From: Coprinopsis marcescibilis
Lineage: Eukaryota; Basidiomycota; Agaricomycetes; Agaricales; Psathyrellaceae
Assembly: GCA_004369085.1 (NCBI GenBank)
Contig: ML210185.1
Span: 62,001-126,000, forward strand
Direction of reading: 5' to 3'
DNA length: 64,000 nt
Each line of letters begins with the position of its first letter. Positions within the stretch are counted from its first letter, which is position 1. The translations under genes and the position numbers were made by a program. This document shows positions 44,932 through 55,915 of this stretch, piece after piece. The notes under the pieces were generated by a model. It saw only the letters and a program-made list of their open reading frames with translations, ran no database searches and was not told the DNA's origin.

Positions 44932-45467
44932 TAGTCCAGTCGTTGGAACCACATGTCTATTGTGATTTGGTGTGGCAGTTTGTGCTACTTGAATATTAAA
45001 TACAACTACTACAGGCGTAGAGAACTTTGGATGTATAGAGCAATAAGGGGTAAAAATGCAAGGAGTGGATGTGATGTTTTATGCGGATACGATACCAATG
45101 TAATATGTGTGGTTTGGTGATGTTATGACACAACAACGGTGCAAGACGAGCAACCTGTTGGAGAAATAGTACAATACTAAGTAACCAGAAGAAGAGATTA
45201 AACGATGAATCAACGCCGTCAACAAACGAGTGCAAAGTCCAGCCCAGAAGAGGGTGGCGAGGAAATGACTGCGCACCGTGAAATACGATACTTTATGAAT
45301 ACACGCGCGACACAAAATGCCCGATCTGTACCACGCACGAAAGACTGAGTGCCAATGCATTGTCCGAAGTTGAAAACTCTCGCATTGACATCAGCTGAAC
45401 AAGAAGTGATAGAGAGCGGCAAGAGTCCTTGTCTCAATACAACGGCCTCGGTATAATTCGTTCCACT
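44932..45467. other. Convergent intergenic spacer
   Basis: 536 bp between the cyclin stop (plus) and the kinase stop (minus). AT-rich 3' UTR-like sequence; no gene or RNA recognised. Confidence 0.4.
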
Positions 45468-48400
45468 TCAACGTCGTAAAGCAGACAACATCTTCGCCAG
45501 AGCGTTAATTTGCCCCTTGTGCACCTTCTTGTGGCCTCCGTTACCGCCACTCTCTCCTTCGTCCTTGGGATTGCTGATGACAGCCGCAAGATCAGATGTG
45601 CTGGTCATAGCATCCTTACGAAGGCCAGGTGACTTTGGTCCAGCGGCGTTGGGCGGCCGTTCGGTAATGGTGTCAAGTTTCAGATCCTTGGGCTTCCTCG
45701 TGCGTTGCTTCCGAGGAGCGGGCGGAGATCCAAACATGTCACCAGTGGTGTTGAGGTGCTGTCCACGCGGAAGCTGGTCCAATTCCCAAGGAACGCCGTT
45801 CATGACTGGGAGACAAGGGTTAGAGATCTCTGGCTATATTTAGACTAATTCACACTTACTCTTGATGTTCTTCGGGATAGATGTATAACCGTTGGTACCA
45901 GAGTAAACACTGGAGTTGGAGGAGACAGACGGCTGCTTCATGCTGGTCGTAGTTCTCCAGCTGGCGCCAGAAACACTAGTGGCAGTGGTTGAAATGCTCC
46001 GCGCGCTAGAGTTGCTGTAGCGGGTGAACGCAGATGTTGAGGTCCCCGCGCTCGAGGTGGTGCTCATGGAACTCCTCCAGTTACTGGATGCCATAGACGA
46101 GTTGCTGGAGGCGACGGGACGCCCACTTCGAGTACTGCTGGGTGAAATAGCCCGAGAGCTGCTGTCTGGCCATCGATCCAAAAGGTTGGGTTGGGAAGAG
46201 GAGGCGAGGCCCCGGCGAGGAGACCTTGCAAAGTTGTTGGCCGGGGGAGAAGCATCTCTAGGCCTTCGGCCTCTGCCCCATGTAACAGGAAGCTCTTCCG
46301 ATACGTTCGAAGTTGGGGCAGGATTATGGGCAGGAGGAGCGTTCAAGCCCATGATAAGGTTGGTGACGTTGTTGACGGTGGAAGAAACAGATGGTGGCGG
46401 TTCAACCGACGCAATCGGGGGCGTTTCTTCTGGAGACTGAGCTCGCTCGATGTTGGCCGCCAAGGTTGACGCACTGGCTTTTCCAAAACTGAGTTTCCAT
46501 CGAGATGGTTTCTTCGTCGGCACGTTTCTTGGAGCAGTGATGACGGGAGTTGGGTCGATGTTGGGTGGAGAAGGTGTAGTAAGCAACGCTGTGGGCATGG
46601 CATACATTGAGATGGGTTCGAATGGCTGCATTCGGCGGGACGAACTTGTTGGAGACCTTGAATGTTTGCTTAGCTCGCGAGCCAGAGATTCCGAGGCGAC
46701 AGCCAGGTTGACAATGGAGTCGTCTTGCGGAGATGTGGGTGAAGAAGCCTGACCGCCTTTGCCTTTCCGTGCCCCACGTTTGCGACGCTTCGAGGTAGAC
46801 CGAGACGTTGGCTCTTCCGTAGCATCCGGGGAGCGCTCCACTTCACCAAGGTCGGCATCTTCTTCGTTGTCCTGATCGATGACCGTTGACAGTTCCGACT
46901 TTTCCTCGCGCTCATAAGAAGGCCCAAATGAAGGCGCCCTCGACAGAGATCGAGTTTGCATCGCAGGCGTTCCACGAGCGGCAGTGGCCATAGATGGGCT
47001 GCGCGATGAGGGGCGATGCGAAATAGGAATGGATGTGATGGGATGACCGTGGGTTGAGCTGGTTGAAACTGTCCGTTGCAATCCATGGCCACCCAACAAA
47101 GTGACCAGATTGTTTTTGACCCAGACACCAAACTCGGCAGCAGAGACACGACGGCGACCGTCTTCATCATCTTCTAGAGTGTTGAAGACGTTTGACGCCA
47201 AGAACTCAGCAACACCTCGGGTCATGCCAGGGAAGCGATTGATGAAAAAGCTGACGGGATCTCGACGATAGAGGTCAAAAGATGAGCAAGCACCCTCTGC
47301 AGTATCAGTCCAAGGATTGTAGTGGTAGAGCCTGTCGCGTCCAAGTTAGTGACGGAGGACGGATCGACGCTTGCAGTTCACATACATATTGATCAGCACG
47401 ATACCAAGGGACCAGACATCAGCGGCTCGGGGACGGTAGGTAGGGGCGATATTGTTCCTGCATTCTGTGAGGGCGCAGATCGTCAGTTGACATTTATGGA
47501 GGCAAGTCGCTGCTACCATACCATAGCTCATGTAAGGAGCGCTTCCACAGTCCATATCTGATGATTCCACGTCGGTGGTCGAAAGACCAAAGTCGGTTAA
47601 TTTGACAACAACTTTTCGCTCCTGGCGTCCATTTGGGAGATTCACTAATCCGTCCGTAACGATAAAGTTTTCAGGCTTGATGTCCCGGTGAAAGATCTGT
47701 TGATAGTGGCAGGCCGCAACAGCGTCGCACATTTGCGCGAACATGGAGGCGATAAGGCGAAGACGAGTTCGTGACAGCAATTGAGAAGGGTGAAGGTTAG
47801 AAAGTAGGCTTGGAGTTGGGGGTGTGTGGGAGTTCGAAATGGAAAGATCAGAGGTAGGGATAGGGTCATAATGGTCGCGGGCTTGTTCCAAAAAGTAAAA
47901 AAGGTCTTCTCCGGGAACGTATTCCAAGAGAAGAAGTAAGAAAGAAGACGTTTCAAGTGTGCGATGTAAGGTTACAATGTTGGGGTGCAAGGGCAGAGAC
48001 TGGTGGATCGTGACCTGTGAAAAGTGAGAATCAGCGCTACGGAGGCCATCGCTATCCTGCAAGAAAACATACCTCAGACATTTGGGCAGCAAGGGCTTCC
48101 TCGTCAAGGTTAGCCTTGGAAAGCAGCTTTATAGCATATTCACGCCCATAGACTGCCTGAGGGATGCCATCCATGTCCATTGAGCCAATAGTTGACATGT
48201 GTCCATCTTCAGAAGGAGGAGGTCGAGAAAGAACCTCCCGCACCAGGTATACAACTGCGTAGCTTCCGGTACCAAGGACGCGGACGACCTCAAATTCTTG
48301 GGCGGGCGCGTTGGCATCTGCTTCGTTGGCAAACCCAACGAGCCGCAGAATCTCATCATGAAGCTCGAGGCCTTCGCCGACGATTTCCCCCGGGGCTAGA

Positions 48401-48804
48401 ATGTCCTCAATGGGGTAGGAACCACCTGAGGTGCACTGGGAAAGTGTCGATGGAGGAGCAGGGCCGCTTTGGGGTTGACGAAAGGGCACAGGGCTGGACG
48501 AGAGCTGGCGGGACGAGATGTACGGGCTACGTGGATGCTTGGCAGAAGCTGTCGACGGCGAGGAAGCGGAGGGTGACGGCACCAAATTAGTTGCGATTGA
48601 AAGTGGAACTACTGGGGCTGGCAGGCGACTGTGGTAGACGGGCCTTGGGGCATAAGGGTCCTTCTGGAAACGAACGGAGCTCAATGGCTGTGAATGGCGA
48701 GGGGGGTCATTACTGAGAAGATAAGGAATGTTGTCTTTAGCAGCAGGGGTCTTTGTGGAGGAGGTGATGGACAGCGGTGGGAGCTGAACCGGATACTGCA
48801 ACAT
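45468..48804 (-). CDS. Ser/Thr protein kinase, Ran1/Ksp1/Sks1-like
   Basis: A nutrient-linked kinase of the Ran1/Pat1-Ksp1-Sks1 group. From the ATG at 48804, a Ser/Pro-rich N-terminus leads to the Gly loop at about residues 177-183 (VLGTGSYAVVYLV), the catalytic Lys in REYAIKLLSKANLDEEAL, HPNIVTLHRTLETSSFLLLL, LEYVPGEDLFYFLEQARDHY, the catalytic loop IFHRDIKPENFIVTDG, the Mg loop KLTDFGLSTTDVES, the activation end CGSAPYMSYECRN and RAADVWSLGIVLINM. An insert after DHYDPIPTSDLS lengthens the helix C-D region. The long tail is Ser/Arg-rich, with a basic patch (RSTSKRRKRGARKGKGG) and a C-terminal block NGVPWELDQLPRGQHLNTTG that looks conserved. All catalytic residues are present. An upstream noncoding exon is possible. 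Confidence 0.92.
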
Positions 48805-49479
48805 GAGTCGCTGAGCAGCTAAAGACACGGTTCGTGGCTGTCGAGAAGGGCGAGACAGAGAGAGAGACGGTTCGAATCGACCGGGGTCAGAGACTATGAA
48901 GACGATGGCATGCAGAAGACTGAGGACTTGGGAAACGTGTCGAAGAGGAAAAGGACGCTGCGTCGACGCCTAGCCTTGCTGTTGGAATTAAGAAAGCTGG
49001 AAAAGGTCCGAGAGTGAGCGATGTGGGGCAGGGCGAGGAGCAGAACGTACCGAGTATGGAGTTGCCGACGAGCAGAGCAACAGGACGACGGTCAACGACG
49101 ACGAAGACGACGACGAGGACGACGACGAGCAGGGGCGGAGATGGAGGAGGGAGAGAAAGAAGGAGACAGAAGGAATGGGAATGTGGCTGCGCCTGCTATT
49201 TGTGACCATGTGCTTCTTGTCTTCCTGTCCATGCGTCTGTCTCTGGCCTCCGTATCTCCCGATATTCAACCACAAAAATTATTGCACATCTGCCACCCTT
49301 TATTTCTGCCCATTTGCTGCCCTTTCTGCCCATTTTTTGCTTTTTAATTGTCTGTCATTGATACTCTACAGCAACCACCCAGCGACCGCTGAACTACTAC
49401 AATTTCCTAATCCGGACGTTTCACCATGTGGATGCAAGCTACAGCATTTGATCTATCGCTCGGCAGATCATCTGGCCAC
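48805..49479. other. Intergenic region with (GAC/GAG)n microsatellite
   Basis: Upstream of the kinase and downstream of UTP6. It holds an impure trinucleotide tract (gac/gaa/gag units) at about 49085-49140, readable as poly-Ser or Asp/Glu in various frames, which explains the low-complexity ORFs. It may be part of the kinase 5' leader. Confidence 0.5.
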
Positions 49480-51884
49480 TCAATTATCAGCTACTATCGA
49501 CATGTTGCTATCAAGTATTTCCTGCCAACGCTCCTCCAGTTCGGCCGAATCTACCTCTGACAAGCTTTGGCGTCCCTGCACAACAATCCTGCTCGCTTCT
49601 ATTCCTTTCCCATGCGTCAGTAGCCACCGGGCCCATGCTGTCCTAGCACCAACTTCATCCTTTTGGCGCCAATATCCATATATCTCTTCCAGAACACTCC
49701 CTTTCTCATCGGTGCCTTTAGATCCTTCCCCAACTTCGTTCTCCCCAGCACCAACCTCAAACGTTCTCTGCCAGACCTTTCCAGTCGTGAGATATCTCTG
49801 GGCCATATGGCGGACACCGTCTAGCCATTTCGTCCACCCCTGCCCCTGATCCGATGTCATTCCGGACTCCGGTGTTCTGCATGCCGCTTCGAGCACCGTG
49901 ACATAATGCATGAGGAGCACCTCGTGTATCTCTTGCAGGGAAGGTGTTTTCAGACTCTCCCTCAATAACTCCTGCATATGGAGATGAATTCTTTATCCTC
50001 CCAAATCAATCCTTGACAAGAACTCCGCTCACCTCGATGACTCGTTTCCTTCCTTCAATGTCCCCAACATTCCGCCCTTCAATGCCCCAAAGCCAAATCT
50101 CGTTCGCATTCTCTTCGTTGGATACAACCCTTTTCCGTGCTTCCGCCCAGACATTCATCGCCGCCGTGTCATCCCCCTCTTGCTTGCCGTATTTGTCTTC
50201 CGCTGCAAGTCTGGCCAGCCAGACACGTGAGGACTGAGGTACTCGAGACGTGTACTTTTGGGCTGTACGTCGAACCTTGGCAGGGGATACTGACGGCGAT
50301 TGCATCAGTAATCTGATATGCCCAGCAAGTAATGATGGGGACGTCTGCGTCTTCTGAACCAGTCCCGTTAGCGACGAGATGAGATATGTTTTCTGAAAAC
50401 GAGTTAGTATACAATCGACTCCACAGACAGACATCACGATGCAACACTTACGAGATCACTATCATCAAACCTTGAATACCAATGTTCCACAAATTTGGCA
50501 TACACTTCCAACAGAGGCTCCTCCCCCTTTTCACCGATAGTATTGACCATCTCCTCGTTTGCCCGTTGCAACCCTTCGATGAGCTCAACGCCTTTCTTTG
50601 GGGTTGGACGTCCCAAGTGGCGGTTAGCTCTCACCTCCATTGATTTCGGATCTCGAGGCAGGGTCCGCCCCAAAGTGTCGTACACATATTCCAAAAGTGA
50701 GTGCTGGAGAGCCGGGGGTGACGGATATTCCGAGATAACGGTTTCGAGAGACACGAACAAGTCGACTTTGGGCAAGGCTAACAGGTTTCACACACGGTCG
50801 TAAGCTATAGCTCCAAACCGACGTCCATATAAACTCACCTTTAGCAGCGCTCTGAATGACAGATTTCACGATAGCACCATCCATTATCTGGCGCCGACTT
50901 TCGGCTCCTTCAACACTGTCCCCATCCTCTTCGCCCTTGATTCCCGGAGCTGGTCCCATGACGATATCGTCCGCCTGGTCTCCCCCATTCTCAAGATCGA
51001 TATCTTGGTCGCTCGCTTTCTGTTTGCCTTTCTGGGTTGTGTTTGTAGCCTTCAATCCAAGCACCTCCCAACGACGACGTAAACCTTCTATGAAACCGAG
51101 TTCCATTTTGACATATTCTTTCCACAGGTCAACACTATCTGGGTTGACGCGAATACCGCGCTGCAGGAGAGCACGCGCCCCAGATGGTGACAGGTTATCC
51201 AATTCATGGGATGCTGCCAAAATATAGAATGTGGGATTGTTAGGATGCATTTGGAGGGCTCTGGGAACTGGAATTAAGATACGGTAAACCCTCTATTGTT
51301 TGAAAACCTACCTGGCGGTGATCCGACCAACGAGTGCCCGTGCTCCTTCGCGTTTCGCCACTTGGATATATTGCGACCAAAGACCGACATCCGATTTGAA
51401 CCGCTTCAAGGCACGCTCGAATACGAGGAACTGACGCCGTACGAAAGCATAATCCGAGATACTCGACGGCGCTTTAGGGAGATCTGAGATAGCAAAGAAC
51501 TCAGTATTTCCATACCGATAGATGTGTTGGATAGAGATATACCCACCCAATCGCTCGAGTCGCTTCCTTCTAAGAAGCTCTAAATCCATCTCATAAGAGA
51601 TATACCGAATGTAATCGGCTTTTTTGGCAACTCTGCGCACAAGCGCAGACTCAAAGGTTGTCCTCTGCTTTATAATGTGTTTGATCTCTTTCTAAGAGAG
51701 CTGCATATATCAACATAAGAATGAGGTATCACGAATTTGCCGTACTCACCTGGGTGAATAAACTCCTCTCGACCAGATCCCTGAGCTCTGGGAGCATCTA
51801 GTCAAAGCAGTTGGCTTGAGCACAAGTGTGTGATTTAAGAGCTATGAGTCCTACCTGCTCCTGTTGGAACTGAACACGCTCCAT
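49480..51884 (-). CDS. UTP6: UTP6, U3 snoRNP / SSU processome protein
   Basis: A HAT-repeat (half-a-TPR) component of the UtpB complex in 18S rRNA maturation, nucleolar. The start exon is MERVQFQQEQ, then MLPELRDLVERSLFTQKEIK, the diagnostic Utp6 N-terminus, then IKQRTTFESALVRRVAKKAD, YIRYISYEMDLELLRRKRLE, RLG, VRRQFLVFERALKRFKSDVG, LWSQYIQVAKREGARALVGR, ALQMHPNNPTFYILAASHEL, GARALLQRGIRVNPDSVDLW and KEYVKMELGFIEGLRRRWEV. C-terminal HAT repeats end with GRQSLSEVDSAELEERWQEI. Seven or so short introns. The start codon (51884) faces the Tco89-like gene 344 bp away. Confidence 0.93.
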
Positions 51885-52228
51885 TTTTAGGTCTACTCGC
51901 TGGTACTTGGAGGAGAATGCTTGACGAAGAGTATGGTAGGAAGTTGGCAATTGGCAATTGGCAAAAAAGTTGCGGCCATCAAACAAAACGAAGGCAAAGT
52001 AACGGGCCGGTGTCGCCGCCACTGTGACACAGCCAAAGCCCAAGCGCAAAAGGGGCCAAGTTGGAGTTTCCAACGACGATATACCTCGCGTGCCATTCGC
52101 TCTTCGTTTTTCCCTCGAGAATGCCCTCGAAGGGACACAGAAGTAATAGCACAGGCAGGCTCGGTGTTCGCACCAGCTCAGCCACCAAACTTACGACCAA
52201 TTTGCAATTCACCCAGAAGGAGCCGCAT
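51885..52228. promoter_or_regulatory. Divergent promoter, UTP6 / Tco89-like gene
   Basis: 344 bp shared by two divergent genes. It contains three tandem copies of a TTGGCAA/ATTGGCA motif at about 51942-51965. CCAAT occurs in reverse orientation (ATTGG) twice here, so NF-Y-type (Hap complex) sites are possible. No TATA box is obvious. Confidence 0.4.
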
Positions 52229-53563
52229 ATGAAGCACTCAGATAAGCAAAAGAAGTCTTCAGGTTATGGGAACGACGTCAGTCCTGCTTTTCTCTGCTTC
52301 TATCAGTCAGACATGGATAGCTGATGCAAGTGCAATTTCTCGACACCTCTCAATTGATAGAAGGTCCCAGCATTCACCAGAACCAACAGTAATCAACGTA
52401 TACATTCCGGTCATATGCAACCCATGAAACGTGGAAACTCCTCGCAAAAAATCAACCCAGGGAAGGTCAAAGGGTTTACCATCGCCAGCCCAACCGGCGA
52501 AGAAGATGACGACGAATGGGTGTCAAGTTCCAGCGGGGTTGCTACTCCCAACCAGAACGACTCGGATTCAGAAGAAGAAACCGCATCCGAGGATGGAGGC
52601 TCTGACACAACATCTCAACGAATACTCCGTGGTCAAATGTCCTCACAGAATGCAAACCAGGCGGCGGTTCGAGGACATACGGCAGCAGCTGCTCTGCAGC
52701 GAGTTGACACTGCCCGTCAGACTGACTTTGCCCCATCGACGTTGAGGGGCGAAATTCACAAACCAGTACCACAGACCGTCAACCTGTCGTCGCACTCACA
52801 GGCTTTGCCCAACACCCCTTTTGGTGCCGAAGACAACCATCCAGAAGTCGATCACCTGCACTCTCAACTTCGAAATCTCGAATTCGAAAGTGCGAAAGAA
52901 ACTCGCCCAGAGTTAGTTCCCCATGTGCAGCATAGCCCGAGGGCAACTCAAGGCAGGAGAACATCGAGACCAGCCTCGACCTACTCAGCCTATTCAGCGT
53001 CAGGAACGTCTGACATTCGACCCCACCCCCTTATCCGTGGTCAATCCTTTGGTCACAGCAGTGTTGGCAAACCTTCACCCCTGGGATCCCTCACTGTCAG
53101 TGGGGTCGCACCTCCCCAGCTATCCACCTCTCCAACTTCCGCGACACACGAAGAGCAACATAATTTCCTATCTACCTCTCCTGCTTCAACCGTAGGCTCG
53201 GAAAATGCGGCCCCGTGGAACCGACGCACCTCTTTTTCGTCGGCAAGATCTGTTGCGACACTCCCTAACCAATTCCGTTCGGAACAGCCCCGGCCATTCG
53301 ACAGAACACGAACCACCTCTACAATGTCCGCGTCTTCTTCTTCTGCTGCCTTGGCTGCCTTATCGCACCTCCCTACAGTCACAAGACCTCCCTCTCCGCA
53401 GTCTATCGTCTTCTTCCCTCCTGTGAACCCATACTCAAACACGGAGAATATTCACCCCCTCCTACCTGGACCATATCTTAATAATCATTTGACTGTCCTC
53501 TCTCGGCGCATCCCACTCAGGGAGTCGTACGATCGTGTTATCTGGGCAAAGCAGGCTCTCTAG
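52229..53563 (+). CDS. Tco89-like (TORC1 subunit) disordered protein, tentative
   Basis: Exon 1 (52229 to about 52276) reads MKHSDKQKKSSGYGND; after an intron ending at a ttgatag acceptor the protein continues KVPAFTRTNSNQRIHSGHMQ, KINPGKVKGFTIASP, EEDDDEWVSSSSGVATP, a long Ser/Pro/Thr-rich region, and the end HLTVLSRRIPLRESYDRVIW. The FTR-NS-QR basic motif, the GF-IAS followed by EDDDEWVSS-SG-ATP acidic block, and a C-terminal (R)-x-PLRESxxRV element match my memory of fungal TCO89-domain proteins, the TORC1 subunit at the vacuole. This is recognition by short motifs only. If wrong, it is an unassigned disordered protein. Confidence 0.6.
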
Positions 53564-53935
53564 CACCTCTTATACCCTACCGCCAACTCGTAAGCGTGGT
53601 ATCTGTCTGTTGGGAACAAGATAACTAATGCTCTTTATAAGGCGCTTTGCGCCAACGTCTGGGCCCAGCCTTCCGTTAACATGTATTGAATGTACTTTTA
53701 TAGGGGGTTTTCCTTGTAGTTAAAGGGACTAAGGGAGCAGATCTCAGAGTTTATAGGAATAATAGCTGTAATTTTTACCCGCCTGATGGATATTTACGTG
53801 TCCTGGTTGCTATATATAGGTGACACGCGCAACAAGTTTTGCTGGTAGCCACGACATCATCCCGCTGCGCGCAGTTCTTAGGTGCAAACGCTCTGTATAC
53901 TCTATCATTAGGCCGGCGTTAGAAAATATTTGACA
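53564..53935. other. Intergenic region with candidate solo-LTR-like relic
   Basis: 372 bp between the Tco89-like gene and GOT1. It contains the segment 53608-53834 (see mobile element entry) and the GOT1 leader. Composition differs from the flanks, being AT-rich with GC-hairpin inserts. Confidence 0.4.
53608..53834. mobile_element. Candidate solo LTR or degenerate repeat (tentative)
   Basis: A 227-bp segment starts TGTTGGGAAC and ends GCGCAACA, giving terminal TGTTG...CAACA inverted ends. Inside are a perfect hairpin GGCGC-ttt-GCGCC (53641-53653), an in-line TATATATAGG near 53812 and no ORF. These are LTR-like traits, but I see no clear target-site duplication and cannot compare copies, so it could be ordinary promoter sequence. 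Confidence 0.25.
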
Positions 53936-54565
53936 ATGTGGCTCACCGACGCTCAGAGTTCGTTCTTCTGGATCCACAGACTCAATTCGCTGCTAACCCA
54001 ACGTCCCCACAGAAATTGGTGTCGCGTTGACGACTTTTGGAGGCCTCTTCATGCTCCTCGGTGTAATGTTGTTCTTCGACGGTGCACTTCTGGCTTTGGG
54101 AAACGTACGCTCACCTCTACCATTCTTAACCGTCTGTCTAACATTGCACCAGATTCTATTCGTATCCGGACTCGCGTTGATCATCGGCCCACAAAAGACC
54201 TTGTCCTTCTTCGCTCGCAAGCAAAAGATACGCGGTTCAATCTGTTTCTTTGGCGGTATCCTCCTGGTATTCTGCAAATGGCCTTTCTTTGGAATGATAC
54301 TAGAGACCTTTGGCTTCTTGAACCTCTTTGGGTACGTCGCCACGTCAATTGCCCATTCATGTTCAATGCAATAATCCCCTCTACAGCGATTTCTTCCCGG
54401 TAGTGATCACCTTCCTGCGGCAGCTCCCTTTCATTGGCACTCTTCTATCGCTACCATACATCCGAGGTGTACGTATCCTGAGCGGTTTGCATCTATGCCA
54501 ATGACGCTGACGCCCACACGCAGGCTGTCGATCGGTTGGCTGGCTCACGAACATCGGCAGTGTAA
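53936..54565 (+). CDS. GOT1: Got1 vesicle transport protein
   Basis: A tetra-spanning Golgi membrane protein acting in COPII vesicle fusion/Golgi traffic. Five exons give about 138 residues, the family length: MWLTDAQKIGVALTTFGGLF, MLLGVMLFFDGALLALGNIL, FVSGLALIIGPQKTLSFFAR, KQKIRGSICFFGGILLVFCK, WPFFGMILETFGFLNLFGDF, FPVVITFLRQLPFIGTLLSL, PYIRGAVDRLAGSRTSAV. All Got1 blocks (FDKALLAxGN, GxxxT-FF-RxxKxxGS, WPxxGMxxExYGF-LF-FFP) are present. Each intron is 45-65 nt with standard ends. COG5, in the same window, also serves Golgi traffic, but the two are 46 kb apart. Confidence 0.95.
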
Positions 54566-54850
54566 TTTACCCTTGGAACTTCCTCCATCTAATAGATATA
54601 CTGCGCATAATGACTATCAATGCCTCACATTTCCACTTTGAATGTGAACCCACTCGCAACCATTTGCACATGCTCACCGATGCCTACCTAATGCACCCCA
54701 AGGCGAGATGCATACCGGTTGCAGCGGGCCGAGGTACGGTATGTTTTCTTTTCGCTTGTCAACTCGCATTGCCATCTCTCCTGCAACCATGCATCTTTTG
54801 CTCGCAGATATTCTTGAGGTGATTTTTTAACAAAGATCGCGAATGACTAG

Positions 54851-55836
54851 CATGCTCAACCCACCAAGAAACACTATCTCGGAGCCAAAGCGGCTAACCC
54901 AAACGAAACTCGCCGCAAACGCATTCTTCAACTATTGCACGAAAACTGGCCAGGCCATACCTCAACCGTTAACAACTCGACTGCGGAGGTTGACTTGGAG
55001 GTGCAGCATAATATCGTACACCGTCGAAGCACTGCTTGATTTACAAAATCTAGAGCCTCGATCCCGATCCCTACAGTGATATCGAGACGCCAGGAGTCTT
55101 GCTGAGGACGGACTTTTCCGACGACGATTCATGGAATGACTGTGTTATCAAGTTCAAAAACGCAGAGCGTGAACTTCTTGACTCTTTGCGACCACCTACC
55201 GCTGACGGCCGCAGCAATGAACCCCAGGCCGACGGACCAAGTAAAGGCATCCCATCAAGACAGGATGTAGAGATGAAAGATGGGCATGAAGACGACGATT
55301 CTGACAGCGACTCTGAAGAACAATTCCCCGACTCAGTGGTCGCCATCTACGATCCTCCTTTAACTGAACGAAGCAGATTCGAACAGATATCCAACATTGC
55401 TGCGCTTCGGTTGTTTGACGATGTCGACATTAGACAAGCAGTTCCCCCTCCTCCAGAAACGAGAACGCGCTACAACCCAGACAATTACTTGATAAAGAAG
55501 AACGGCTGGCAAGAGATCTACACAGGGCCAAATCTGTGGATCTATGACCGCAAATCTATAAACGATGGATGCGTTCGGGTGGTGGAGCCATCCGGTGACC
55601 TCTACGGAACAGCAACGTTTGTCTAATCTCTAAGCCTTCTCAGATAAATTCTCGTCTAACGATCGACCAAACCATTCAGGGGTGATAGCTGGCGGGCCAG
55701 GATAACCCACATAGCAGAACTTCAGTTCAACATGTCATACCTGGACATGAAAGTCGACTTTGGAGGACTGGACAAATGGGACCCGCAGGAGAGAGCAAGG
55801 AATCTGAAGGAAGCAGACACCACACACGCATACTAG
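54851..55836 (+). CDS. Uncharacterised acidic protein, 5' end unresolved
   Basis: Spliced frame: KKHYLGAKAANPNETRRKRI, LQLLHENWPGHTSTVNNSTA, EVDLE, an intron (55001-55053), SLDPDPYSDIETPGVLLRTD, FSDDDSWNDCVIKFKNAERE, a low-complexity acidic linker (GHEDDDSDSDSEEQFPDSVV), IYDPPLTERSRFEQISNIAA, LRLFDDVDIRQAVPPPPETR, TRYNPDNYLIKKNGWQEIYT, GPNLWIYDRKSINDGCVRVV, an intron, then TGDSWRARITHIAELQFNMS, YLDMKVDFGGLDKWDPQERA and stop at 55836. LLRTDFSDDDSW resembles the start of the DUF6924-type fold, a weak hint. The N-terminal exon(s) between 54600 and 54850 are uncertain: no in-frame ATG follows the last stop, so an upstream exon is needed. Confidence 0.6.
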
Positions 55837-55915
55837 TATCTTTTGCTTCACATGTTTTTGAGATGTTTTTGTCATTTGGCATGAGAGCGCGCTAATGAAA
55901 ACAATATTATACATT

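Noticed and set aside
46024..46440. Plus-strand 138-codon ORF in the kinase tail
   Set aside because: Antisense to the Ser-rich kinase C-terminus, which carries the coherent reading frame.
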